Source of the DNA: Sphingomonas sanguinis | Lineage (GTDB): Bacteria > Pseudomonadota > Alphaproteobacteria > Sphingomonadales > Sphingomonadaceae | Assembly (NCBI RefSeq): GCF_019297835.1 | Contig: NZ_CP079203.1 | Span: 345,001 to 409,000, forward strand | DNA length: 64,000 nucleotides | Direction of reading: 5' to 3' | Part shown: in pieces, positions 1 to 11,014 of the stretch | Layout of the letters: every line of letters begins with the position of its first letter | Numbering within the stretch: the first letter of the stretch is position 1 | The notes under the pieces: generated by a model | The model's input: the letters and a program-made list of their open reading frames with translations, nothing else | What the model was told of the DNA's origin: nothing | Databases searched by the model: none | Program-made: the position numbers and the translations under genes

Positions 1-1626
<1,626 letters not shown>

Positions 1627-1747
1627 AGAGCTCCACACCCCCACCATCAGCCCTGGGCTAGATGGCAATACGGGTGCGGTCATCAATACAGCCAGTGCAC
1701 GCATCGATTTTATACCCACACACCCTCGAGCCAACCCTCGAGGGTCA

Positions 1748-1899
1748 GTATTCGCGGACTCTATTGCCTGGTGGCCATAGCGTCGGTGTCCCACCCGATC
1801 CCATCCCGAACTCGGCCGTGAAACCCGACTGCGCCAATGGTACTACTGCTCAAGCAGTGGAAGAGTAGGGCGTCGCCAGGCATTACAGTCCGCGAATAC
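1748..1899 (+). repeat. Perfect 13-bp inverted repeat flanking the 5S gene
   Basis: GTATTCGCGGACT at 1748-1760 is exactly the reverse complement of AGTCCGCGAATAC at 1887-1899. The arms bracket the 5S gene, so the precursor RNA should fold into a long stem extending 5S helix I, as expected for an RNase III/RNase E processing site. The role is inferred; the repeat is directly visible. Confidence 0.8.
1766..1882 (+). rRNA. 5S ribosomal RNA
   Basis: About 117 nt starting GCCTGGTGGCCATAG and ending CGTCGCCAGGC, so the 5' and 3' ends pair as helix I. The internal CCCGATCCCATCCCGAACTCG block is the universal 5S loop B/C region. It follows the 23S gene by about 140 nt, the standard bacterial order. 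The ends may be off by 1-3 nt. Confidence 0.96.
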
Positions 1900-2001
1900 A
1901 CACAAAACCCATTCACTCGTCTCCTCGGGCCAATCCAGCCCGGGGCGCTAAGCCCCACGACACCACGCGTGAAGCGTGCCGCCGTGCGGCTCAGCTAGCG
2001 T

Positions 2002-2078
<77 letters not shown>

Positions 2079-2097
2079 TTCCTCCCCACTACCATAA

Positions 2098-2137
2098 CCG
2101 CCCGGCATACCCCGTGGCGGCTTTTCGCGTCTTTTTT
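2098..2137 (+). terminator. Probable rRNA operon terminator
   Basis: CCGCC at 2098-2102 pairs with GGCGG at 2116-2120 and is followed by CTTTT and then by a six-T run at 2132-2137. It begins about 20 nt after the tRNA. A second short inverted repeat (GGGGGTAT 2217-2224 and ATACCCCC 2257-2264) lies just before the IS left end; its role is unclear. Confidence 0.55.
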
Positions 2138-2331
2138 CCGCGGCTTAGCCCCGTGTCGCGGACGCTCAAGGCAGTTCATTTCCGCCCCGGCGGTGCCAAG
2201 ACGTCGATTTGCCTTTGGGGGTATTTTCGTAGGTATCATCCCGGCCCCGGCAGGAGATACCCCCATGGCCCTTGACGTGCTCCCCGGAAATCATGCCATT
2301 GGTAAGTTAGCTCGTCATATGGAGACGAGCG

Positions 2332-2595
2332 ATGCGGCGAGGCCGTTTTACCGAGGATCAGATCATAGGCGTGCTGCGTGAGCACAAGGCTGGCGTAAAG
2401 ACCGCCGAGCTGTGCCGGAAGCCCGGCATTAGCGATGCGACATTCTACAACTGGAAGTTGAAATACGGCGGGATGATTGTGTCGGAAGCGGCGCGGTTGC
2501 GGACGCTGGAGGACGAGAACCGGCGGCTGAAGAAGCTGCTGGCGGAGTCGATGCTGGACGTGTCGGCGCTGAAGGATCTGCTGGGAAAAAACTGA
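2332..2595 (+). CDS. IS3-family transposase OrfA
   Basis: An 87-residue helix-turn-helix protein that binds the IS ends. Residues 1-50 are the HTH (FTEDQIIGVLREH, then ISDATFYNWKLKYGG), followed by a leucine-rich coiled segment (LEDENRRLKKLL) used for dimerisation. Its last codons contain the slippery heptamer AAAAAAC at 2586-2592, read A AAA AAC just before the TGA stop. That is a canonical -1 ribosomal frameshift site leading into the orfB frame to make the OrfAB transposase. Confidence 0.9.
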   Translation: MRRGRFTEDQIIGVLREHKAGVKTAELCRKPGISDATFYNWKLKYGGMIVSEAARLRTLEDENRRLKKLLAESMLDVSALKDLLGKN

Positions 2596-2621
2596 CCCGG
2601 CCTGCGGAACGCTACGCTGCA

Positions 2622-3462
2622 GTGGAGAAGCTGATGACCGACCACGGCTTCTCCGAGCGTCGCGCCTGCAGGCTGATCGGGGTCAACCGGTCGGCGTGGC
2701 AATATGAGCCGCTTCGCGGGAAGGACGATGCTGTCCGCGAGCGGATGCGCGAAATCGCCAACGAGCGTCGTCGTTTCGGCTATCGCCGGTTGGCAATCCT
2801 GCTCAGGCGTGAAGGCAAGGGCATGAACCTGAAGAAGGTGTACCGGTTGTATCGGGAAGAGCGGCTGACGGTGCGCAAGCGTGGCGGCCGGAAACGAGCG
2901 CTGGGCACGCGGGCGCCGATGGCGATCCCGCAGGAAGCCAACCAGCGCTGGTCGCTCGACTTCGTGTCGGATGCATTGGCCTGCGGCCGGCGGTTCCGCG
3001 TCCTCAACGTCATTGACGATTACGGCCGTGCGTCGCTGCGCTCCGCTGGCGTGCATCGTCGATACCTCGTTGTCAGGCCGGCGTGTCGTCCGCGAACTCA
3101 CCGCCATCGCCGACCGTCGCGGGCTGCCGTGCATGGTGGTCAGCGACAATGGCACCGAACTGACCAGTCATGCCGTGCTCGCCTGGTGTCAGGACACCGG
3201 CGTCGAGTGGCATTACATTGCGCCCGGCAAGCCGCAGCAGAACGGCTTTGTGGAATCGTTCAATGGTCGCTTACGCGACGAATGTCTGAACGAGCACCTG
3301 TTCCCCTCGCTGCCTGCGGCGAGACGGATCATCAAGGCATGGCGGACGGACTACAACACCGTGCGTCCGCACAGCAGCCTCGGCGGCATGGCACCCGCTG
3401 AGTTTACCAACCGCCCGCGCCACGGGCACGAGGACGCCGAAGCTAACTTATCAGCGGCCTGA
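2622..3462 (+). pseudogene. IS3-family transposase OrfB, frameshifted
   Basis: The integrase-like catalytic half of the IS407-group transposase. The first part (to about 3040) carries the HTH_21-like region and the first catalytic Asp (SLDFVSDAL). The second part, in the +1 frame from about 3035 to 3462, carries the second Asp (VVSDNGTEL) and the Glu ([12 protein letters not shown]), then HSSLGG near the end. The break lies near 3028-3045, where the expected DDY-R-to-VDTS stretch is garbled. The split between the first and second catalytic Asp should abolish DDE activity unless it is a sequencing error. Confidence 0.85.
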
Positions 3463-3479
3463 AAATGGGGAGCACGTCA

Positions 3480-4236
3480 TGACCACTATTGGGGCGCATA
3501 GGAGTCGCAAGCTGCATGGTGTCGGTCCGGAAAATCACGCCACTGGGGTAGGAAAAGTGGTAGGCCCGCGTTGCGGTGCTAGTGCTCAAGACAGATAGTA
3601 CAATGTCTTACGCGAGAATCTCAACTTGCTCCGGCTCCGCCACTCGGTCCTATTTCAACGGCTCCGGTAAACCAACTTTGCAAGGCCGGGCAGGAGGCTG
3701 GTAACGATCGCGAATGAGCCGGAAATCGAGGGCGTTGCCGCCCCGGCCCGTTCCGCTATTTTAGTTCGTCGCCCGAGGTGTTCCTGCTGGTCGTGCTAAT
3801 GTCCGTGCGCTTCCCGCTGTTGCCGAGGAATGTGGAAGACCTGCTGTTCGAGCGCGGTATGGACATCTGTCACGAGGCGGTGCGGTTGTCCGCCTCAATG
3901 GTCAAATCTGACGCATACTTGCTTCATTCGCAGGGTCGTCACTTGGGCTAATCGGGGTACCGCAGACGCCTTCTGTTTATTGCGCTGAGACTGGTGGGCG
4001 GCCTTCACCGCGCCGCAGTGCATAACGATGCGCGCATCCTGCAATCGTGCTTGCAAAAGCTGAACAAGCGTCCGCTTCCGGGAGGAACGTCCGCGGCGAT
4101 GAACGGCCGAAGTCGGGTCCTATCGCCCACTAAATCTGGGTATGTTTTTGATCAGTTTGGACGCGTGAATTAGAGAGGTGAGGTCTTAAATCCACATGCG
4201 TCTGTTGAGCGCAATCGCATATTTGAACGCTGTGAC
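3480..4236. other. Gene-poor, decayed interval between the IS3 element and the catalase gene
   Basis: No intact gene is recognisable. The only homologous stretch is the IS6-type transposase remnant listed separately. Stops are frequent in all frames, and the base composition is less GC-rich than the flanking genes in places. I see no rRNA, tRNA or CRISPR structure here. Confidence 0.6.
3742..3903 (+). pseudogene. IS6-family transposase N-terminal remnant
   Basis: One frame reads PGPFRYFSSSPEVFLLVV, then VRFPLLPRNVEDLLFERG and DICHEAVRL, which matches the conserved N-terminal HTH part of IS6/IS26-type transposases (FRY-SSPEV, RNVEDLLFERG-DICHE-VR). About 50 residues are preserved. The start codon region and the entire DDE catalytic domain are missing, and the frame then drifts into unrelated sequence with a stop near 3951. 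No IS6 terminal repeat is seen nearby. It is a fossil of an earlier insertion. Confidence 0.75.
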
Positions 4237-4267
4237 GAACGGGAAGGCTCTGTAAACCTTCCCGTTC
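4237..4267 (-). terminator. Hairpin downstream of the catalase gene
   Basis: GAACGGGAAGG at 4237-4247 and CCTTCCCGTTC at 4257-4267 form a perfect 11-bp stem with a 9-nt loop, starting 10 bp after the catalase stop codon. There is no good T-run on the minus-strand 3' side, so it may act in RNA stability or Rho-assisted termination rather than as a classic intrinsic terminator. Confidence 0.55.
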
Positions 4268-4276
4268 TCTGAAGTG

Positions 4277-6457
<2,181 letters not shown>

Positions 6458-6532
6458 GATGCTGCCTTTGCGTCGTTGAGGAATATCCCCCTTCCAACGC
6501 GCGGATCGAACAATCGTCCTTCCACTAAATGC

Positions 6533-6546
6533 TTGATATTAATCAA
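6533..6546. promoter_or_regulatory. FNR/FixK/Anr-type box between katE and the GT2 operon
   Basis: TTGATATTAATCAA is a perfect match to the TTGAT-N4-ATCAA consensus bound by FNR/FixK-class regulators. It sits in the 164-bp divergent intergenic region, ending 76 bp upstream of the catalase start and 76 bp upstream of the glycosyltransferase start. It is symmetric, so it could serve either gene. A single perfect site can also occur by chance; no regulator gene is in the window. Confidence 0.6.
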
Positions 6547-6621
6547 GGCTTCTCCAGTGCAGCTGTCGTACACATGCAGCATTGATCTGGATCGAGCGTC
6601 GCGCCCCGTCTGCATGGGAGA

Positions 6622-7656
6622 ATGATTCTGCACGAGGACATCCCCGTGATCATCTGTGTTCCGGCGCGCAACGAGGCGGCGCTACTGCCCCAGTTGCTGT
6701 CGGCGATCGCCGGACAGTCGATGGGCGGGAATGGCATGCACCTTTGCCTGTATCTCGACGATTGCCGGGACGGCAGCGGAGATATGCTCGATCACGCGCA
6801 GCCGGTCTTGCCCTTCGGCTTGACCGTGAAGCAGGGGCCACGGAATACGGAGCCCAATGCGGGCGTGGCCCGCCGTGCGGCGCTGGCCATGGGCCTGGAA
6901 CGGCTGGCGGGCGCAGAGGGGCTGTTGTTCACGACCGATGCCGACAGCATGCCGCATCGCGACTGGATCGCGGCGGGGCGTCGCGCCCTCCAAGAGGCGG
7001 ACGTGGTCGCGGGGCGTATCCTCCGCTTCGACGCGACGCGCGATCCCCGGCAGTGCCGCATCGAACGCTATTACGATCGGCTCCACCGATATCGCCGCCT
7101 GGTCGACCCGGTGCCATGGGAGGCGCGGGATACCCATCATTTCGGCGGGGGCGCGAATATCGCGGTCCGCGCCTCCGCCTATTGCGCGATCGGCGGGTTC
7201 CGGCCCCTGCTATCCGGCGAAGATGCCCGGTTTCTCGACGACGCGGCGAGGGCCGGTTTTCGCGTCCGCCGCGACGGTGCGATGGCGGTCGACACGTCTT
7301 CCCGGCGAGACGGACGGGTTGCCGGGGGCCTTGCGGACGTGTTGCGAGCACTGGATCATGGCGAAGTGACATCCATGGCCGACCCGCGCGGATCGGCATG
7401 GCAATGGCACGCACAGGCGGCCGCGAGACGGAGTTTCACGACGATCGACCGGATCGATGTCCGCGTGGCGCTGGGGCAAATTCTGGGCCTGGCGGCGGAT
7501 CATGTTCTGGGCGTCGCGCGGGACTGTCCCAATGACGAGGCATTCGCCATGCGTATCGTTCCCGCGCCCTCGGTCCATGCCGCCATGGTGTCGCTGACGG
7601 CGGCCGAAGATCTTCTGGGCGAACTGGAAAGCCGCTATTGCGAGGTCGCGGCATGA
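6622..7656 (+). CDS. Family 2 glycosyltransferase, first gene of a four-gene operon
   Basis: A 344-residue cytoplasmic GT-A-fold glycosyltransferase without obvious membrane spans. The N-terminus has the nucleotide-sugar binding start VIICVPARNEAALLP and an LDDCRDGS motif near residue 45. The metal-binding DAD triad is D106-A-D108 in FTTDADSMP, followed by RDWI. FGGGANIAVR near residue 175 is the typical acceptor-side motif. The donor and acceptor are unknown. The stop TGA overlaps the next gene's ATG by 4 bp, implying translational coupling. The set GT2, acyl-CoA dehydrogenase, PIG-L, NodS-like methyltransferase recurs in alphaproteobacteria to my recollection, but its product is not established. 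Confidence 0.88.
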   Translation: MILHEDIPVIICVPARNEAALLPQLLSAIAGQSMGGNGMHLCLYLDDCRDGSGDMLDHAQPVLPFGLTVKQGPRNTEPNAGVARRAALAMGLERLAGAEGLLFTTDADSMPHRDWIAAGRRALQEADVVAGRILRFDATRDPRQCRIERYYDRLHRYRRLVDPVPWEARDTHHFGGGANIAVRASAYCAIGGFRPLLSGEDARFLDDAARAGFRVRRDGAMAVDTSSRRDGRVAGGLADVLRALDHGEVTSMADPRGSAWQWHAQAAARRSFTTIDRIDVRVALGQILGLAADHVLGVARDCPNDEAFAMRIVPAPSVHAAMVSLTAAEDLLGELESRYCEVAA

Positions 7657-8651
7657 CGATGATGGCCGATCAACTGAAAGACGCGATCGCGGGCCCGGGC
7701 TGGGCCGATGATCCGCCGGGCGATCCGCAAACGGCGGACGAACTGATCGCGCTGTTGACGGGGCTATATGAGATCGGTCGCTGCGATCTTCCGCTCGCTC
7801 GCCTGGTCGAAGGGCATGTCGATGCCGTGCAGATCGTCCGGCGCTACGGCACGGCCGCGCAGGTCGACATGCTGCGCCGTGCCTTCGGACGTGGTGCGAC
7901 GCTGGGCGTGTGGAATGCCGCGCTGCCGGGCGAGGCGCTGCGGCTGGACGACGGGCGGCTGAGCGGCGGCAAGAGCTATGCCTCGGGGGCGGGTGTGCTG
8001 AGCCATGCGGTGGTCACGGCGGACACGTCTGCGGGCGTGCAATTGCTCCTCCTTGACCTTTCGCGCGTGCCACCGGCGATCGACACCGATTGGTGGCGGG
8101 TGATCGGCATGCAGCGATCCGAAACGCATCAGGTGCGCTGGGATCATGCGCCGATCACCGACGCGGATCGGATCGGCCAACCTGACAGCTATGCGCGCGA
8201 GCCCTTTTTCAGCGGCGGCGCGCTGCGTTTCGTGGCGGTTCATGCGGGCGGGGTGGCGGGCATCTGCGACCTCAGTCGCAATCATCTGGTGAAGACGGGG
8301 CGCGCCGACGACCCCTTCCAGGCCGCCCGGATGGCCGAGCTGTTCGCACTGGCCGATGGTACCGCCGCCGTCGTGCGGCGGACGGCGCGGATGTGGTTCG
8401 AGGATGTCGACCGGGGGGATGAGCCGCGGCTGGCGCGCGTGGCAGCCGCCCGACTGGCGGTGGCCGAGGCGGCCGAGCGGGCGATGGTCGTGGCGCGCGA
8501 GGCGGTGGGGCTGGCTAGCCAGTTCCATAGCCATCCTCTGTCGGCCATGCTCAGCGATCTGGCGGTCTATCTCCGCCAACCCGCCCCCGACGCCCAAAGG
8601 CTCCGCGTCGGTCGCGCGGTTCGACAGGGTCTATTGGTGCCCGCCTTTTGA
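7653..8651 (+). CDS. Acyl-CoA dehydrogenase-like protein
   Basis: A 332-residue protein related to the FAD-dependent acyl-CoA dehydrogenase superfamily. The middle beta-domain (LDDGRLSGGKSYASGAG) and the C-terminal helical bundle (AVAEAAERAMVVAREAVGLAS) are visible. It is shorter than the usual 380-400 residues, and I cannot identify the catalytic Glu, so it may act on an unusual substrate or not as a CoA-ester dehydrogenase. The start at 7653 is chosen because ATGA overlaps the glycosyltransferase stop. Its TGA overlaps the TTG start of the deacetylase gene by 4 bp. Confidence 0.8.
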   Translation: MTMMADQLKDAIAGPGWADDPPGDPQTADELIALLTGLYEIGRCDLPLARLVEGHVDAVQIVRRYGTAAQVDMLRRAFGRGATLGVWNAALPGEALRLDDGRLSGGKSYASGAGVLSHAVVTADTSAGVQLLLLDLSRVPPAIDTDWWRVIGMQRSETHQVRWDHAPITDADRIGQPDSYAREPFFSGGALRFVAVHAGGVAGICDLSRNHLVKTGRADDPFQAARMAELFALADGTAAVVRRTARMWFEDVDRGDEPRLARVAAARLAVAEAAERAMVVAREAVGLASQFHSHPLSAMLSDLAVYLRQPAPDAQRLRVGRAVRQGLLVPAF

Positions 8652-9301
8652 AGCTGGATATCAAAGCCGTTGGCCGCGCGATTGTCGTCGCGCCCCATCC
8701 CGATGACGAGGTCATCGGAGCCGCTGGCTTGATGCGGGCCTTGCGGCGGCAGGGCAGTGTGGTCCGGGTCATCGTGGTCAGCAACGGTGCCGCGTCGCAT
8801 CCCAACAGTGGCGCATGGCCCCCCGAACGGCTAATTGCCGCGCGTCGCCGGGAAAGCCTGTTGGCGCTCCGCCGTCTGGGGGTAGCGCGTGATCACGTGA
8901 CCTTTTTGGGGCTGCCCGATGGCGGCCTTTCTGCGTGCGCGGTGCTGTGTCGCCAGCGGCTGAGCCGAGCGATCCGTCAGTGCCTGGATCTGGACATGAT
9001 CGTCGGACCCGCCATGACCGATGCGCATCCCGATCATCGGGCCGTGGCGGCGGCGCTTCGGGATACTCGATTCGACGGACGACGCATGACCTATCAGGTC
9101 TGGCCGCCGCAACGCGCGAGGGTCGCCCGAGGCCGGACCGTTGCGCTGACGGGCGGGGCGGCGGCGAAGCGATCGCTGATCCGGATGCATCGCACCCAAT
9201 TGGGGGCGATCACCGACGATCCTCACGGCTTTGCGATCGCACGCCATGAACTCGCGGTCTTCGCGCACCCGGTCGAACAGTTCGTCGAGCAGGGGCGATG
9301 A
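8648..9301 (+). CDS. PIG-L/LmbE-family deacetylase
   Basis: A 217-residue zinc-dependent N-deacetylase of the PIG-L family, which removes acetyl from N-acetylglucosamine-type groups in GPI anchors, mycothiol and bacillithiol. The zinc motif HPDDE is at residues 17-21 in VAPHPDDEVIGAAGL, and the second motif HPDH at 127-130 in TDAHPDHRAV. The start is TTG, chosen because it gives the TTGA overlap with the previous stop and places the HPDDE motif at the usual depth. Its stop overlaps the methyltransferase ATG by 4 bp. The substrate probably carries an N-acetyl sugar added by the neighbouring glycosyltransferase (inference). Confidence 0.9.
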   Translation: MKLDIKAVGRAIVVAPHPDDEVIGAAGLMRALRRQGSVVRVIVVSNGAASHPNSGAWPPERLIAARRRESLLALRRLGVARDHVTFLGLPDGGLSACAVLCRQRLSRAIRQCLDLDMIVGPAMTDAHPDHRAVAAALRDTRFDGRRMTYQVWPPQRARVARGRTVALTGGAAAKRSLIRMHRTQLGAITDDPHGFAIARHELAVFAHPVEQFVEQGR

Positions 9302-9933
9302 GGCCTATCGATCTTACGGGTTTTGCCGAGAAATTCGCGGCCCATGACGACCCCTGGCGTACCTATTCTGACCGCGACGAAGCCGTGAAGCGTGCGGCGA
9401 TCCTGCATGCCCTGGGGCCAGGCCCCCTTGGCCGCGTCCTGGAGCTGGGAAGCGGCAACGGATCGAACAGTCGGGTCATCGCCGCCCGCGCCTTGCGTCT
9501 TCATGCGACGGAGGGGACCGTCGAAGGTACGGCTCTGACGGCCCGCGCCATCGCGGACCGTCCCCGCGCGCGTGCCATCCGCTTGGCCTTGCCTGCACGC
9601 TTCCCGCAGAGGGACTATGACGCGATCGTGATCGCGGAACTCCTCTATTATCTTGCCCCGCAAGCGATGAGGCACGTCGCCAAATGCGTCGCCCAGGCGC
9701 TACGCCCCGGCGGACGACTGGTGCTCGCGCATCACCGGATCGACTATTACGACTTCGCGCAACACGCAGCCGGGATACAGCAACGCTTCCTCGATCTGAC
9801 TGACCTGCCTTGGCAAACAGATACGGTGCGTCGTCGAAAGAACTGGCATGTCATTGTCGCACGCCCAATTTGCAAGCCAAACCCCGGCGGCCAGCCCAGC
9901 TATAGCTTTCATTCTCCCGCATTCCGGCGCTAG
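9298..9933 (+). CDS. NodS-like class I SAM-dependent methyltransferase
   Basis: A 211-residue methyltransferase. The SAM-binding motif I is VLELGSGNGSNS near residue 45. The DPWRTYSDRDEAVKRAAIL stretch upstream, IVIAELLYYL near residue 115 and LRPGGRLVLAHH near 140 resemble NodS, which N-methylates the free amino group of the deacetylated terminal glucosamine in Nod factors. Following a deacetylase in the same operon, methylation of a newly freed amine is the natural reading, but this is inference. It is the last gene of the operon. Confidence 0.85.
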   Translation: MRPIDLTGFAEKFAAHDDPWRTYSDRDEAVKRAAILHALGPGPLGRVLELGSGNGSNSRVIAARALRLHATEGTVEGTALTARAIADRPRARAIRLALPARFPQRDYDAIVIAELLYYLAPQAMRHVAKCVAQALRPGGRLVLAHHRIDYYDFAQHAAGIQQRFLDLTDLPWQTDTVRRRKNWHVIVARPICKPNPGGQPSYSFHSPAFRR

Positions 9934-9953
9934 GAATTCAAGGGAAACGTTCC

Positions 9954-9992
9954 ATAGCTCCTATGAACGAGAGACCGGAGTCAGGGAGCTAT
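9954..9992 (+). terminator. Possible terminator hairpin after the methyltransferase gene
   Basis: ATAGCTCC at 9954-9961 is complementary to GGAGCTAT at 9985-9992, separated by 23 nt, between the convergent methyltransferase and LysR genes. There is no strong T-run, so function as a terminator is uncertain. Confidence 0.35.
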
Positions 9993-10020
9993 CATGGGGT
10001 CTTGATTGACCGCAACTGGA

Positions 10021-10926
10021 TCATTGCGGACGCTCCGATCCCGCCCTGATATAGGCGGTCATGCCGCTGACCAGTGCATCAAAGACCAGCCGCATCCGCC
10101 TTGTCGAGCGCAGGTCCTCATGCATGGCGATCCAAACGGGCAGATGGGCGTGGAAGGTTTCCGGCAGCACCGAGATCAGCGCCGGGTCACGGTGAGCTAT
10201 TGGGTCCTGCATCACACCGATCCCGCAGCCGGCGCGGATCAGCGCGATCTGGGCCAATTGGTTGTCGGTGCGCAGTGCAAAGGTGGGCAGGTCGGGCCAG
10301 GCCGCCTCGACCGATCGGATCGACGCCGCATCCCGATCGAAGCCGATGATCCCATGCCGCCCTAAGTCAGCGGCGCTATCAATCGACGCGGCGCGGGCGA
10401 GATATTCGCGGTGCGCATAGAAGCCCAGGCGGATGCGGCCCACTGGCTTGACGAGCAGCGCCTGTTGCCTTGGCTCCGTCATCCGGATCGCCAGATCGGC
10501 GTCGCGCCGCAGCAGATCGGACGGGGCGTTGGTGAGCAGCAGCTCGATCATCAAGCCGGAATGCTCCGCGCGCAGGGCAGCGAGGATAGGCGGCAGCACC
10601 TCGGCGCCGATCACCTCACTCACACTGATCCGGACGACGCCGGTCACCGCATCGGCGGGAGCGGAGGCGGTTCGCACCAACGCTGCCGCGGCGGCAGCCA
10701 TCGCCTCGACTTCCGACGCGAGCGCCAGCGCGGTCTCGGTCGGCTGCAGCCCGCGCGCCGAGCGTGTGAACAGCGCGCCGGCGCCAAGCGCCGCCTCCAG
10801 TTCCGCAATATGTCGCCCGGCGGTCGGTTGGGTGAGGCCGAGCGCGCGCGCCGCACCCGACAGGCTGCCCGCTCGCATGACGGCGTCAAAGGTGCGCCAC
10901 AACTCCCATCCGGGTCCGCTGTCCAT
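10021..10926 (-). CDS. LysR-family transcriptional regulator
   Basis: A 301-residue LTTR. The N-terminal winged HTH covers residues 5-65 (WRTFDAVMRAGSLSGAARALG, then QPTAGRHIAELE), followed by a periplasmic-binding-protein-like effector domain (VTGVVRISVSEVIGAEVLPPIL onward). The start at 10926 gives the normal LTTR length; the longer upstream frame is non-coding. It is divergent from the SDR gene with an 88-bp gap, the classic arrangement in which the LTTR controls its neighbour and itself. The effector is unknown. Confidence 0.9.
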   Translation of the reverse strand: MDSGPGWELWRTFDAVMRAGSLSGAARALGLTQPTAGRHIAELEAALGAGALFTRSARGLQPTETALALASEVEAMAAAAAALVRTASAPADAVTGVVRISVSEVIGAEVLPPILAALRAEHSGLMIELLLTNAPSDLLRRDADLAIRMTEPRQQALLVKPVGRIRLGFYAHREYLARAASIDSAADLGRHGIIGFDRDAASIRSVEAAWPDLPTFALRTDNQLAQIALIRAGCGIGVMQDPIAHRDPALISVLPETFHAHLPVWIAMHEDLRSTRRMRLVFDALVSGMTAYIRAGSERPQ

Positions 10927-11014
10927 ACGATCCTGTATAACTGCTCTGCATATTCTCGCAATTTCGGTTGGCGAGGATGGGGGCCATCTCTGCCTTCGCA
11001 ACGAGGAGGTGACC

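Larger units (their letters stand above)
2273..3479 (+). mobile_element. IS3-family insertion sequence, IS407-like group (inactivated)
   Basis: The ends are TGACGTGCTCCCC at 2273-2285 and its exact reverse complement at 3467-3479. The similarity continues inward imperfectly and both ends share a TAAGTTAGCT block about 30 nt in. Length 1207 bp with two consecutive transposase frames in the usual IS3 arrangement. The flanking four bases differ (CCCT left, TGAC right), so no target duplication is seen, suggesting later rearrangement or decay at one side. Confidence 0.9.

Noticed and set aside
10433..11014. N-terminal extension of the SDR frame to 515 residues
   Set aside because: It is antisense to the LysR gene and Ser/Arg-rich. 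A strong ribosome site precedes the ATG at 11015 and the Rossmann motif then begins at the normal place.
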